The notes under the pieces were generated by a model, which was given only the letters and a program-made list of their open reading frames with translations, was not told where the DNA came from and searched no databases. A stretch of DNA of 64,000 nucleotides from the NCBI GenBank assembly GCA_050299175.1, contig JBNKVM010000028.1, forward strand, positions 10,557 through 74,556, read 5' to 3'. The number at the start of each line of letters is the position of its first letter. The first letter of the stretch is position 1. Position numbers and translations under genes: made by a program. Shown piece by piece: positions 1 to 9,881 of this stretch. The stretch is from JAPHTQ01 sp050299175. GTDB taxonomy: Bacteria > Pseudomonadota > Gammaproteobacteria > Thiohalomonadales > Thiohalomonadaceae.

Positions 1-21
1 GTCCAAGAGGAGATATTAGAG

Positions 22-258
22 ATGTGCGTGGGAATCTATGCGGCGCTGTTGGCACTACTTCTGTTCTATAGCGACTACATGCTGGAACAGTATGCGCTGT
101 CGTCGTCCTCAGGAAACAGCGAATGGATGGTCGTTGCGTTGGGGTGGGAAATCCTGCCGACAATCTGGCCTGTCATTCTGCTGGTGATGGTCGCAGCAAG
201 CGCCGTGACGCTCTTTGTGTCGCGCCGTCTGGGCCGTGGGGGAACAGCTAGTCAGTAA
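22..258 (+). CDS. small two-segment membrane protein, unknown function
   Basis: The protein has 78 residues, with one hydrophobic segment at about residues 3-18 and a second at about 45-67, ending in a short basic tail (RRLGRGG). That pattern suggests a small inner-membrane protein. An AGAGGAG ribosome-binding site lies about 9 bases before the ATG, which supports a real gene despite its length. It converges with the next small gene. I do not recognise a family and assign no function. Confidence 0.6.
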   Translation: MCVGIYAALLALLLFYSDYMLEQYALSSSSGNSEWMVVALGWEILPTIWPVILLVMVAASAVTLFVSRRLGRGGTASQ

Positions 259-275
259 GACGGGCTTTGCAGCGG

Positions 276-476
276 CTACGCGGCCCCCGAGACTCTGTCC
301 ATCGCTTCCAACTGCATCTGCAGGGGCTCGAGCAGTGCGCTCCAAATCCCACGGATCGCCACATCTTCAAGCGGGTCCTCATGCAGGGGGGTTGGTGAAT
401 GGACGACCGCCTTCACCTCTTCGATCTCTCGCAACAATTCAGCACGGCTGCCGTGATAAGTGTGTATCCGTTCCAT
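276..476 (-). CDS. hypothetical 66-aa soluble protein
   Basis: A short, charged, probably helical protein without signal peptide or membrane segment. A strong GGAGGAG ribosome-binding site stands 7 bases before the ATG on the minus strand, the main reason to accept it. The about 170 bases between it and the next gene are AT-rich (540-620) and could hold its promoter. No family recognised. Confidence 0.55.
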   Translation of the reverse strand: MERIHTYHGSRAELLREIEEVKAVVHSPTPLHEDPLEDVAIRGIWSALLEPLQMQLEAMDRVSGAA

Positions 477-647
477 GTGTTGACTCCTCCATTAATTCTT
501 ATTTTTAGTTCTCCTGCGGTCCACCGTCAATCCAGTACGAGGCCTACAGCGCTTCCCTGGCACACATGACACAACAATTATCTTAATTTTATATTAAGTT
601 AACAAAATACACATTTACCCTTAACTCACGGCGAACGCCCTGTCCAG

Positions 648-1316
648 TCAGCCACCGTTGGTCTCAACAATGATGTAATCGTTGAGAAACTGGATAAAGG
701 TCTTCCGCCCGAGTTTTCCTGAAGCAGGCTCAATACCTTTGCTTTTTTGATAAGCCGTCAGCAACACAGCGGCTTTGGCCGGATCCCGTACAGGCGACTC
801 ACTGGAGAAACCCAATGCACCCAGAGCATCCATGACATGTAACGCTGCGTCCTTCTTAATCTCTGGGCGCCACATGAAATTAATCGTTGGGCCATGCACT
901 TTAAGGTCTTCCTGGATTTGCAGCATAATTGCCAATGCGCCCGAACTGGTAGTCGTGCAGTTTTTAAGCTCATCACTTGCCGCATCCAGTTTATTCGAGC
1001 AATCAGCGACTGCACTATTCAGCACTTTCGCGTTACGAATCCCCTCCTTCATCTTCTCGATGCTTTTATTCGGAGTGGCTGCCTGGTACTCCTCGGGGAG
1101 TACAGCAATGATTATCGCGTTTTCCGCGGCAAAAAAATCGGTCTCACCGAATTGGGTAATCACCGCGCCGATAAGCTCGATAAGCAGCGCACCGAATAAT
1201 GCTTTGAGATAGGCCGGTTTAACGTGAATTTTTTCGGTTACCCCAAGCAAAGTAATAATTGCTGTGGCAGCGAAGATACCGATGAAGGTTAGAAACAGGA
1301 TCCATTGCATACTCAT
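648..1316 (-). CDS. membrane-anchored hypothetical protein with peptidoglycan-binding-like C-terminus
   Basis: The 222-residue protein has two N-terminal hydrophobic segments (about 5-25 and 37-55), a middle region with two Cys residues in the stretch around ADCSNKLD and LKNCTTTSS, and a C-terminal segment (about 178-215) that resembles the helical PG_binding_1 fold (A-Y-Q-x-x-x-G-I-x-P-x-G-x-L-G-x-x-T). I infer a membrane-anchored envelope protein. The start is set by GAGGG 7 bases upstream of ATG; a second ATG two codons later is possible. It stands alone, with about 150 AT-rich intergenic bases on its downstream side. Confidence 0.6.
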   Translation of the reverse strand: MSMQWILFLTFIGIFAATAIITLLGVTEKIHVKPAYLKALFGALLIELIGAVITQFGETDFFAAENAIIIAVLPEEYQAATPNKSIEKMKEGIRNAKVLNSAVADCSNKLDAASDELKNCTTTSSGALAIMLQIQEDLKVHGPTINFMWRPEIKKDAALHVMDALGALGFSSESPVRDPAKAAVLLTAYQKSKGIEPASGKLGRKTFIQFLNDYIIVETNGG

Positions 1317-1468
1317 GACTTTCCCTCAAGCCAGGATATAGTTAACAGAATAACAGATGTAACAAGGGTTCTGCAGTTTTCCAATAGCTAAAGGTCGCCA
1401 TACAAGACAACCGATGTGCTTTCTATATCTTACTTTTTAGCTTATTTGTACATTAACTAAATAAAAAA

Positions 1469-2230
1469 TCACATAGCCGCTTTTACATACACATCAAACC
1501 GGTGGTTCTTGCTATGGATACTCATTGTCGGATCTGTATCTGCCATATGCGGTGCAGTATCCGGACGTTTGACCACCACCCTTTTCCTGGCGATACGCAG
1601 TGCGGCGGGTAACAGTGCATCGGCATCGGGATCAACACCAAGAAATTGTTGCAACAGACGCATCTCTTTTTTTACCAGCGCGCTCTTTGTGCGATGAGGG
1701 AACATCGGATCGAGATAAACCACTTCAGGGAACTCGTTTTCATCCAGCGCATTCATCCATTCGATGGCATCGGCATGAACCAGGCGCAGGCGTTCGCCGA
1801 CCCACGGTCCGATCTCTTCATCTTCCTTAGCCCGATTAAGCCCGTCTTCCAATAGTGCGGCAACGACCGGGGAGCGTTCGACCAGAGTGACTGTGCAGCC
1901 GAGTGATGCGAGAACAAAGGCGTCGCGCCCCAGACCGCCGGTAGCATCGACCACCTCGGGATTGGCGCCACCCTTCAACCCAACAGCCTTGGCGATAGGC
2001 TGCCCTCTTCCACCGCCGAAGCGGCGGCGATGGCCGACCGCACCGCCAACAAAATCGACAAACACAGCGCTGGTCCTGGGGTCTTCTCTATTGATGAGTT
2101 CCAACTGCTCGCTGGTGAGCTGGAGTTGGAACTGCGTTTCGCCGTATGTCAGTCCCCAACGTTCGGCAAGCAGCTCTGCCTCTGCTTCGCGTTGCGGATC
2201 GAGGGCAATGACGCCGACGTTTTGCTTCAT
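1469..2230 (-). CDS. rsmJ: 16S rRNA (guanine1516-N2)-methyltransferase RsmJ
   Basis: A SAM-dependent methyltransferase of about 253 residues that by family methylates G1516 of 16S rRNA in the cytoplasm. Visible motifs are the SAM-binding VDATGGLGRDAF segment, the acidic LVHADA segment and the VVYLDPMFP motif, followed by KSALVKKEMR, all typical of RsmJ (UPF0341). I chose the ATG at 2230, starting MKQNVGVIALD, because it overlaps the stop of the upstream gene in an ATGA arrangement; a longer reading would run into that gene. The overlap implies translational coupling with the nucleoside-recognition-type membrane protein. Confidence 0.93.
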   Translation of the reverse strand: MKQNVGVIALDPQREAEAELLAERWGLTYGETQFQLQLTSEQLELINREDPRTSAVFVDFVGGAVGHRRRFGGGRGQPIAKAVGLKGGANPEVVDATGGLGRDAFVLASLGCTVTLVERSPVVAALLEDGLNRAKEDEEIGPWVGERLRLVHADAIEWMNALDENEFPEVVYLDPMFPHRTKSALVKKEMRLLQQFLGVDPDADALLPAALRIARKRVVVKRPDTAPHMADTDPTMSIHSKNHRFDVYVKAAM

Positions 2231-3498
2231 CCGCGGAACTGGAACAGCAAGGTAACCGCAATCACTGCAGCGATAACGGCCACCAGATCGGCGGTGAGTG
2301 CGGTCCACAGGGCATGGCGCAGGCATTTGATCTGTACCGCGCCAAAGTAGACCGCGATGACGTAGAAGGTGGTTTCGGTCGAACCCTGCAGGGTGGAGAC
2401 AAGGTAACCCGTGTAACTGTCAGGACCGATGTTGGGGTCATTGATGATCGAGGCGGCAACACCGTAGGCACCGGAACCAGAGAGCGGTCGCAGCAGCGCC
2501 ATCGGCAACGCCTCGGCGGGCATACCGAGTGGTGCGGTGAGGCTGCCGATAGCGTGCACCATGATATCCAGCGCACCACTGGCACGGAACATACCCACCG
2601 CGACGAGGATGGCAACCAGATAGGGAATGATACGGATCGCCACCTGAAAGCCCTCCTTCGCCCCCTCGACGAAGATTTCATAGATCGCCACCTTGCGCCA
2701 CAGGCCGAAGCTAAGGAAGCCAAGCATCAATCCGGGCAAAATCCATGGCGCTATCGCCTTGCCGTAAAGCAGGGTTACGGGCACCAGCGCGACGAGAAGT
2801 CCCAACGTCAGAAAAGATACCCAGACTGGGTACCCTTCATGGGTTTCAATGTCGCTGTTCTCGCCAGCCGCCGTTATCTCGCCGTGGGCGTTCCCAAGAG
2901 GAAAGAAACGGCGATAAAAGAAAGCCGCAGCAATAGCCACCAGGGTGGAACAGGCGGTGGCAAACAGGGTGGTAGGCAGGATACCCGCCGGGTCGGCGGA
3001 ACCTGCCGAGGCCCGCAGGGCGATCATCCCAGTCGGTAACAGGGTGACGCTGGAGGTGTTAATCGCCAGAAACAGCACCATCGCGTTACTGGCAGTCCCC
3101 TTGTGGGGATTGAGCTTATCCAACTCCTGCATGGCGCGAATACCGAAGGGGGTGGCGGCGTTGCCCAAGCCAAGGGCATTGGCGGAGATGTTGAGAATCA
3201 TCGCCCCCATCGCCGGATGTTCTGCGGGCACTTCGGGGAACAGGCGTACCATCAGTGGCCGAATCAGTCGCGCCAGGATGGTAAGCATGCCGCCCTCTTC
3301 CGCCACCTTCATCAGGCCGAGGAACAGCGTCATCACACCCACCAGACCAATAGCCAGCGTCACTGCACCCGAAGCTGACTCCACCATCGCCATGGAAAGT
3401 GCATCCATCGGTGAGATGTCGCCTGTGGTTCCCGCTAGCTGTTTCCAGGCGGCAACGGCAAAGGCGATAAAGACGATAGCGAAAAAGATCAGGTTCAA
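2227..3498 (-). CDS. nucleoside-recognition (SpmA/SpmB-type) membrane protein
   Basis: A 423-residue polytopic membrane protein in which a SpmA-like half and a SpmB-like half are joined in one chain, as in many Gram-negative nucleoside-recognition (GATE) domain proteins. The first half carries the conserved LGLGNAATPFG motif (about residues 110-120); the second carries RPLSGSGAYG and the QGSTETTFYV motif (about 370). About eight to ten hydrophobic segments are visible. The substrate is unknown; the family has been linked to spore maturation in Bacillus and to transport-like roles elsewhere, so no specific function is claimed. It is divergent from nifJ and coupled to rsmJ. Confidence 0.85.
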   Translation of the reverse strand: MNLIFFAIVFIAFAVAAWKQLAGTTGDISPMDALSMAMVESASGAVTLAIGLVGVMTLFLGLMKVAEEGGMLTILARLIRPLMVRLFPEVPAEHPAMGAMILNISANALGLGNAATPFGIRAMQELDKLNPHKGTASNAMVLFLAINTSSVTLLPTGMIALRASAGSADPAGILPTTLFATACSTLVAIAAAFFYRRFFPLGNAHGEITAAGENSDIETHEGYPVWVSFLTLGLLVALVPVTLLYGKAIAPWILPGLMLGFLSFGLWRKVAIYEIFVEGAKEGFQVAIRIIPYLVAILVAVGMFRASGALDIMVHAIGSLTAPLGMPAEALPMALLRPLSGSGAYGVAASIINDPNIGPDSYTGYLVSTLQGSTETTFYVIAVYFGAVQIKCLRHALWTALTADLVAVIAAVIAVTLLFQFRG

Positions 3499-3624
3499 AA
3501 ACAGACATCCTGTGGTTCAGTTGCCCGCATCCTATCACACCCGGGCATAGTGGCTATTTCCATAGAGCCGGGCTATGGTGAGTGGAGAAATAATTACTTC
3601 CAGGTTTGTATCAAGGGAGCACGC

Positions 3625-6600
3625 ATGACAAGCCGCACAATCACACTGGATGGCAACGAAGCCGCCGCCCATATTGCCCATCTCACCAACGAAGTCGTCG
3701 CCATTTACCCCATCACCCCCGCCTCGCCGATGGGTGAATTCGCCGATGCCTGGTCGGCCCAGGGCAAGGCCAATATCTGGGGCTCGGTGCCGCAGGTGGT
3801 CGAGCTACAGAGTGAAGGTGGCGCAGCGGGCGCCATTCACGGCGCATTACAGACAGGTGCATTGACCACCACATTCACCGCCTCGCAGGGGCTGCTGTTG
3901 ATGCTGCCCAATATGTACAAAATTGCCGGCGAACTGAGTCCCACCGTATTCCACATCGCCGCCCGCTCCCTGGCGGCGCAGGCACTCTCCATCTTCTGCG
4001 ATCACGCCGACGTGATGGCGGCCCGCTCTACTGGCTTTGCCATGCTTGCCTCCAACTCGGTACAGGAAGTGATGGACATGGCGCTGATCGCCCAGGCCGC
4101 GACGCTGGAAGGCCGGGTACCCGTGCTGCACTTCTTCGATGGTTTCCGCACCTCTCACGAGATTGCCAAGATTGAAGATGTGGACAACAAAATCATCCGC
4201 GCCATGATTAACGACGAGTTGGTCTCTGCCCACCGTCGCCGCGCCCTCAATCCTGAGCACCCGGTGATCCGCGGTACCTCACAAAACCCGGATGTTTACT
4301 TCCAGGGACGCGAGAGCGTTAATCCTTTCTATTCCGCGATGCCGGGTATCGTCCAGGCGTGCATGGACCGTTTTGCCAAGCTGACCGGCAGGCAGTATCG
4401 CCTCTACGACTACCACGGCGCCAAAGATGCTGAGCGGGTGATTATCCTGATGGGGTCAGGCGCCGAAACTGCGCAGGAGACAGTGGACCACCTGATTGCC
4501 CAGGGCGAGAAGATCGGGTTGCTCAAGGTCCGCCTCTACCGTCCTTTCGACTCTTCGTTGTTTATCTCCGCCCTGCCCGCTTCGGTGCAATCCATCGCGG
4601 TGCTGGATCGTACCAAGGAACCCGGTAGCGATGGCGAACCGCTGTACAAAGATGTACTGGCCGCTGCCGCGCAAACCCTTGCCGACGGCAGCGCACCGTT
4701 CAAAGCCATGCCGCGTACCATCGGTGGTCGCTACGGCCTCTCCTCCAAGGAGTTCACTCCGGGTATGGTCAAGGCGGTGTTCGATGAACTAAACGCAGAT
4801 AAACCGAAGAACAATTTCACTATTGGCATTCACGACGATGTCAGCCACACCAGCCTGGAGTGGGATGCCAGTTTTCGCACCGATGCTTCGAAGAAGGCGG
4901 TCAGTGCCCTCTTCTACGGCCTCGGTTCAGACGGCACGGTTAGCGCCAACAAAAACTCGATCAAGATTATCGGTGAATGCACCGATCTACATGCCCAGGG
5001 TTATTTCGTTTACGACTCGAAGAAATCCGGCGCAATCACTGTCTCCCACCTGCGTTTCGGCCCCGAGCCGATCCACTCCACCTATTTGATTGGTGATGAC
5101 GAGGCACACTTCGTCGGTTGCCACCAGAGTGTGTTCCTCGAGCGTTACGACATGCTCGACAAGGCGGCGGAAAACGGCGTCTTCCTGCTCAATACTACTG
5201 CCTCACCGGACAAGGTATGGGATGCCCTGCCGCGTAAAATGCAGCAGCAGATTATCGACAAGAAACTGCGCTTCTATGTGATCGATGCCTACAAGGTTGC
5301 CGAAGAGAGCGGCATGGGCATGCGCATCAACACCATCATGCAGACCTGCTTCTTCGCCATCTCCGACATCCTGCCCCAGGCAGAAGCGCTGCGTGCGATT
5401 AAAGAGGCAGTGGATAAAACCTACGGCAAGAAAGGCAAGAAACTGGTGGAGATGAACTTCCGTGCTATCGATGCTTCGGTGGCCAACCTGCATAAGGTGG
5501 ATGTTCCCGCCAAAGCCGACAGTACCTTCGAACGTCCGCCGGTAGTCCCGGCCAATGCCCCCGATTTTGTACAAAAGGTCACTGCCGAGATCATTGCCGG
5601 GCACGGCGATGCATTGCCGGTCAGTGCGCTGCCCTTCGACGGCACCTACCCCAGCGCCACCACCCAGTGGGAAAAACGCAACATCGCCCTGGAGATCCCG
5701 GAGTGGGACGAAGAGCTCTGCATCCACTGCGGCAAGTGCCCCTTCGTCTGTCCGCACGGCGTTATCCGCAGCAAGGTGTTCGACCCGGCACTGGCGAAAA
5801 AAGCACCGAAGACCTTCAAACATGTACCGGTGAAGGGCAAGGAGTTTCCCGAAGGCTGGCATATCAGCTACCAGGTCGCGCCGGAAGACTGCACCGGTTG
5901 CGCTCTCTGCGTCGATATCTGCCCGGTGAAAGATAAACAGACTCCCGGACGTCGCGCCCTTAACATGGTGCCGCAACCGCCGTTGCGTGAGCAGGAGCGA
6001 GAGAACTGGGAGTTCTTCCTTGAACTGCCCGAGTATGACCGCCGCAAGCTGCGTACCAGCGTGATCAAGGAAGCGATGATTGCCCAACCACTGTTTGAGT
6101 TTTCCGGCGCCTGTTCCGGTTGCGGTGAAACACCCTATCTGAAACTGGCGAGCCAGCTCTTCGGCGATCGCATGGTCATCGCCAACGCAACCGGCTGTTC
6201 CTCCATCTACGGCGGCAACCTGCCGACGACACCGTGGGCAAAAAATCCCGATGGCCGCGGTCCGGCCTGGAACAACTCCCTGTTCGAGGACAACGCCGAA
6301 TTTGGTCTTGGCATGCGCGTCTCCATCGACAAGCAGGCGGAGTTGGCACGGGAACAGTTACTTGCGCTACGTAACGAACTGGGGACCGACAAGGTCGAAG
6401 AACTGCTCAATGCCGATCAGAGCGACGAGGCCGGTATCTATGAACAGCGCGAACGTGTTGCAGAACTGCTAAACAAACTGAAACGGGTCAAGAAACCTGA
6501 AGCACGTATGCTGGAAAGCGTTGCCGACAATCTGGTGAAGAAGAGTGTCTGGATCGTCGGTGGTGACGGCTGGGCCTACGACATCGGTTTCGGTGGCCTG

Positions 6601-7215
6601 GATCATGTGCTGGCCTCGGGACGTAACGTCAACATTCTGGTGCTCGACACTGAGGTCTATTCCAATACCGGCGGTCAAACCTCCAAAGCGACACCGCGTG
6701 GCGCGGTGGCCAAGTTCTCTGCAGGCGGCAAAGCGACAGCGAAAAAAGATCTGGCGATGATCGCCATGAGTTACGAAAACGTCTATGTCGCCCAGGTGGC
6801 TTATGCGGGTAAGGATATCCAGACCCTCAAGGCATTCCTGGAAGCGGAGTCTTACGAAGGTACCTCGATCATTATCGCCTACGCGCCATGCATCGCCTGG
6901 GGTAACGACATGTTGCATAACCATGAGATGCAGGACCTGGCGTTGCGCAGCGGTCACTGGCCGTTACTTCGCTACGATCCGCGACGTCTCGCCAATGGCG
7001 AAAATCCGCTGCAACTCGATTCGAAGAAACCGACCATTGGTTATCGGGATTTCGTCACCAGTGAGACCCGCTTCAACATGCTGTGGCGCAGCCACCCCGA
7101 TAATGCCGAACAGTTCCTGCATGATTCGCAGGTCGAGGCGTTATCGCGCTATCACCACTACGAACAACTGGCTGCCATGAACTACGAAAAGCCCGATACC
7201 GGGGATAAGGAGTAA
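3625..7215 (+). CDS. nifJ: pyruvate:ferredoxin (flavodoxin) oxidoreductase NifJ
   Basis: The 1196-residue enzyme oxidises pyruvate with CoA to acetyl-CoA and CO2 and reduces a ferredoxin or flavodoxin, the electron source for nitrogenase in many diazotrophs. Domains in order: N-terminal domain with YPITPASPMGE (about 28-38), CoA-binding and gamma domains, a two-cluster 4Fe-4S domain (CIHCGKCPFVCP about 698 and CTGCALCVDICP about 755), then the thiamine-diphosphate domain with its own CSGCGE cluster ligands (about 829) and GDGWAYDIGFGG (about 979). The start at 3625 has AGGGAG upstream and gives the standard N-terminus. The following DHOD-like gene is 5 bases away. No clear sigma54 site was seen upstream. 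Confidence 0.97.
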   Translation: MTSRTITLDGNEAAAHIAHLTNEVVAIYPITPASPMGEFADAWSAQGKANIWGSVPQVVELQSEGGAAGAIHGALQTGALTTTFTASQGLLLMLPNMYKIAGELSPTVFHIAARSLAAQALSIFCDHADVMAARSTGFAMLASNSVQEVMDMALIAQAATLEGRVPVLHFFDGFRTSHEIAKIEDVDNKIIRAMINDELVSAHRRRALNPEHPVIRGTSQNPDVYFQGRESVNPFYSAMPGIVQACMDRFAKLTGRQYRLYDYHGAKDAERVIILMGSGAETAQETVDHLIAQGEKIGLLKVRLYRPFDSSLFISALPASVQSIAVLDRTKEPGSDGEPLYKDVLAAAAQTLADGSAPFKAMPRTIGGRYGLSSKEFTPGMVKAVFDELNADKPKNNFTIGIHDDVSHTSLEWDASFRTDASKKAVSALFYGLGSDGTVSANKNSIKIIGECTDLHAQGYFVYDSKKSGAITVSHLRFGPEPIHSTYLIGDDEAHFVGCHQSVFLERYDMLDKAAENGVFLLNTTASPDKVWDALPRKMQQQIIDKKLRFYVIDAYKVAEESGMGMRINTIMQTCFFAISDILPQAEALRAIKEAVDKTYGKKGKKLVEMNFRAIDASVANLHKVDVPAKADSTFERPPVVPANAPDFVQKVTAEIIAGHGDALPVSALPFDGTYPSATTQWEKRNIALEIPEWDEELCIHCGKCPFVCPHGVIRSKVFDPALAKKAPKTFKHVPVKGKEFPEGWHISYQVAPEDCTGCALCVDICPVKDKQTPGRRALNMVPQPPLREQERENWEFFLELPEYDRRKLRTSVIKEAMIAQPLFEFSGACSGCGETPYLKLASQLFGDRMVIANATGCSSIYGGNLPTTPWAKNPDGRGPAWNNSLFEDNAEFGLGMRVSIDKQAELAREQLLALRNELGTDKVEELLNADQSDEAGIYEQRERVAELLNKLKRVKKPEARMLESVADNLVKKSVWIVGGDGWAYDIGFGGLDHVLASGRNVNILVLDTEVYSNTGGQTSKATPRGAVAKFSAGGKATAKKDLAMIAMSYENVYVAQVAYAGKDIQTLKAFLEAESYEGTSIIIAYAPCIAWGNDMLHNHEMQDLALRSGHWPLLRYDPRRLANGENPLQLDSKKPTIGYRDFVTSETRFNMLWRSHPDNAEQFLHDSQVEALSRYHHYEQLAAMNYEKPDTGDKE

Positions 7216-7220
7216 TCGCT

Positions 7221-8222
7221 GTGGACTTGAGTACCCGTTATCTCGGACTGGATCTGGAAAATCCCTTCGTCCCCTCGGCTTCACCGCTAAGTCGCAGCCT
7301 CGATACGGCACGTCGACTGGAGGATGCAGGCGCCTCGGCACTGGTAATGTATTCCCTTTTCGAAGAGGAGTTACGTGGCGAAGAGAGCCCCTTTCTTAAC
7401 GATCAACAGTTGGGACACAGCGAGGCAGACAGCTTTCTGCCGGTACATGCCGACTCAGGCGATGCACTGAGCAACTACCTGGAACAGATCCAGCGTCTCA
7501 AACACGCATTATCGATCCCGGTGATCGCCAGTCTCAACGGCACCTCACTCAGCGGTTGGGTGGAGAACGGCAAATTACTGCAGGAAGCCGGCGCCGATGC
7601 CATTGAGCTGAATGTCTACCGCATCGCCGCCGAGATCGGAGTAAACGCCGAAGATATGGAACTTTGCTACACCACCTTACTGAAACAGTTGCGTGCAAAG
7701 GTCTCCATTCCCATTACGGTAAAGCTTTCACCGTTCTTCAGTGCACTGGGGAATTTTGTCCTTCAGCTGGAAGAAGCTGGCGCCAATGGCGTCTCTCTGT
7801 TCAATCGGTTCTACCAACCGGATATCGATATCGACACTCTGCGTGTCGCTCCGACCCTGCACCTGTCCAAACCGCATGATTCCCTGCTGGCGATGCGTTG
7901 GCTGGGGATACTGCATGGACGCACACACCTTTCACTTGCGGCAACAGGCGGTATTCACACCGCAGAAGATGCGATCAAAATGCTGCTCGCTGGTGCTGAC
8001 ATCACACATCTCTGTAGCACATTGCTGTTGCATGGACCGAATCAACTTCGGCGTATTCATCAGGGCGTAGAGAAGTGGCTGGATGAAAGCCCTTACGACA
8101 CTATCGATCAGATTAAAGGCGCTCTATCCCATAGCCAGATCAGCGATCCGGCCGCTTATGAGCGGGCGAGTTATGTGAGCATTTTGGGTGGATATAGCGT
8201 GAATTCTTCCGCCTGGGATTAG
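7221..8222 (+). CDS. dihydroorotate dehydrogenase-like protein
   Basis: A 333-residue TIM-barrel flavoprotein related to PyrD. Visible features are the FMN-barrel start (YLGLDLENPFVPSAS), the NGTSLSGW segment with the conserved Asn-Gly, IELNVY, VKLSPFF and the C-terminal ATGGIHTAEDA phosphate-binding region. Genes of this type often directly follow nifJ, so it may take part in pyruvate or redox metabolism or pyrimidine synthesis rather than being the main PyrD; the physiological substrate is not evident. The start is GTG, chosen because AAGGAG, lying within the 3' end of nifJ, precedes it by 8 bases. It is presumably co-transcribed with nifJ. Confidence 0.88.
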   Translation: MDLSTRYLGLDLENPFVPSASPLSRSLDTARRLEDAGASALVMYSLFEEELRGEESPFLNDQQLGHSEADSFLPVHADSGDALSNYLEQIQRLKHALSIPVIASLNGTSLSGWVENGKLLQEAGADAIELNVYRIAAEIGVNAEDMELCYTTLLKQLRAKVSIPITVKLSPFFSALGNFVLQLEEAGANGVSLFNRFYQPDIDIDTLRVAPTLHLSKPHDSLLAMRWLGILHGRTHLSLAATGGIHTAEDAIKMLLAGADITHLCSTLLLHGPNQLRRIHQGVEKWLDESPYDTIDQIKGALSHSQISDPAAYERASYVSILGGYSVNSSAWD

Positions 8223-8362
8223 AACCCATCTCAGAATTGCTGTGCTTGCTGATACTGCGTTAAAAATGGATTCAAAATGCTCATTGACTACGTGTCAACT
8301 CCGCTTCTAAATCCATTTTTGCCTTGTCTCACCTGCGCTCGCTAATTCTGAGACAGATTCTA
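8222..8362. repeat. MITE-like imperfect palindrome, about 140 bp
   Basis: The whole stretch folds back on itself. TCTCAGAATT (8229-8238) pairs with AATTCTGAGA (8344-8353), AAAAATGGATT (8262-8272) with AATCCATTTTT (8310-8320), and the centre is the palindrome TTGACTACGTGTCAA (8284-8298). It starts exactly at the stop codon of the preceding gene. The core wording (ACTGCGTTAAAAATG...CTCATTGACTACG...TTTTGCCTTGTCT...) is familiar to me from intergenic repeats scattered in several Gammaproteobacteria. It may also act as a bidirectional transcription end between the convergent nifJ and pabB units. Confidence 0.7.
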
Positions 8363-8405
8363 AAGTAATAACGTAACCTCGTGCTCCTCCGCGTCCTTGA
8401 GGAGG

Positions 8406-9770
8406 TTATTGCTTTTCGAAGCAGGCAAAAAATACTGCCGCCTTATCCATGCTCTCCTGATACTCCTGTTCGCAGTCAGAATCACGCACAATGCCACCAC
8501 CTGCTGAGTAATAGAGCTTGTTGTTTTTGTGCACTGCGGTGCGAATGGCGATATTGCAATCCATATTTCCGTCAAACCCGATATAACCAATCGCTCCACA
8601 GTAAACACCGCGACGGTGTGGCTCCAGTTCTTCGATAATTTCCATTGCCCGCAGTTTCGGTGCCCCGGTAATTGAACCGCCGGGGAAACAACCTTTCAAC
8701 AAATCCAGTGCGTCCTTACTTTCATCCAGTTCTCCTGTAACCGTACTGACCAGATGATGAACCGTGGCATGACTCTCCAGAGTAAATAACTCAGGCACTT
8801 TAATCGAACCGACACGACAGTTTTTACCTAAATCGTTACGCAGCAGATCGACAATCATCAGGTTCTCCGCCCTGTCTTTGCTGCTGTTCTGCAATTCATC
8901 CGCCAGTCGACGATCTTCTTCAGAATCGGAGAGACGACGGCGGGTGCCTTTAATGGGTTTACTTTCCACCCAATTGCTGGAGAGTTTCAGAAAGCGTTCG
9001 GGAGAAGTGCTCAACACCTGAAATCCCGGCATATTCAGCCATGCAGAAAATGGACCACCACCCACTTCCCGCATTTTCAGGTATCCACTCCATAGACCCC
9101 CTTCCACCGACACACTGAAGCGTTGAGCGAGATTGATCTGATAGCAATCCCCCTCTTCCAGATAGTGCTGTACTTTCTGGAAAGCGGTCGCGTAACGATC
9201 ACGATCCATGTTTGAGCTAATAGCCGAGGTAGCCTGGAGAACTGAATATTCGATATTCGTCTCTTCTACCGAGAATCGCTCAATCAATGCCTGCCAACAC
9301 GAATCGCTATCGATTCTGTTCGATACTAACCAACACTGTTTCTCCTGCCGGTCGCAGACCAGTGCCCAGTCGTAGATACCCACCGCCATATAGGGTAAGT
9401 CAGTATCGTCTTCAGCGTTGTTCGGTAGCTGTTCGATAAGGCGGCAGAGATCATAGCCGAAATAGCCGACAGCCCCGCCAGCAAAGGGGATTCCATCCGT
9501 GGGTGTTGCGGTACATTGAGTCAACTGCTTCTTTAACAGGGTAAACGGATCGCCATCATTGTGGCTTTGTTCGCCTGCACTTTCGATAAACGTCACACCA
9601 TCGCAATGAGTCAGCAACGTAACCGATGGCTCCGCCACCATGATGTCGTAGCGCCCCTGCATCTCGCCGCTGCCACTATCGAGCCAGATCGCCCACGGCT
9701 CATTTGCCAACGGCGCAAACAGACACTCGGGCTCGCGGTAAGGAATGGCGGTTTTGAGAAGCTTTGGCAT
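8406..9770 (-). CDS. pabB: aminodeoxychorismate synthase component I PabB
   Basis: The 454-residue chorismate-binding enzyme combines chorismate with ammonia supplied by the PabA glutaminase to give 4-amino-4-deoxychorismate for folate synthesis. Diagnostic motifs are PIKGTRRR (about residue 271; Lys here marks PabB, whereas TrpE has Ala), the RAENLMIVDLLRNDLG motif and GAPKLRAMEIIEEL. The N-terminal lobe (about 1-180) has the anthranilate-synthase-like fold. It stands alone, convergent with the nifJ unit. The partner PabC is encoded at about 50 kb; PabA is not in the window. Confidence 0.94.
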   Translation of the reverse strand: MPKLLKTAIPYREPECLFAPLANEPWAIWLDSGSGEMQGRYDIMVAEPSVTLLTHCDGVTFIESAGEQSHNDGDPFTLLKKQLTQCTATPTDGIPFAGGAVGYFGYDLCRLIEQLPNNAEDDTDLPYMAVGIYDWALVCDRQEKQCWLVSNRIDSDSCWQALIERFSVEETNIEYSVLQATSAISSNMDRDRYATAFQKVQHYLEEGDCYQINLAQRFSVSVEGGLWSGYLKMREVGGGPFSAWLNMPGFQVLSTSPERFLKLSSNWVESKPIKGTRRRLSDSEEDRRLADELQNSSKDRAENLMIVDLLRNDLGKNCRVGSIKVPELFTLESHATVHHLVSTVTGELDESKDALDLLKGCFPGGSITGAPKLRAMEIIEELEPHRRGVYCGAIGYIGFDGNMDCNIAIRTAVHKNNKLYYSAGGGIVRDSDCEQEYQESMDKAAVFFACFEKQ

Positions 9771-9881
9771 AAGGCAGGCAAGGATACAGCACCTTACTCT
9801 CTGTGTAACCTTTGCTACAGAACATCTATTTCGAAGTAGATACGCTCCTGATCATCACTTCCATAATGACCGATTCGTGAG

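Noticed and set aside
3499..3624. Sigma54 promoter before nifJ
   Set aside because: No TGGCAC-N5-TTGCA match with the correct GG-N10-GC spacing was found; nifJ may be under another promoter type.
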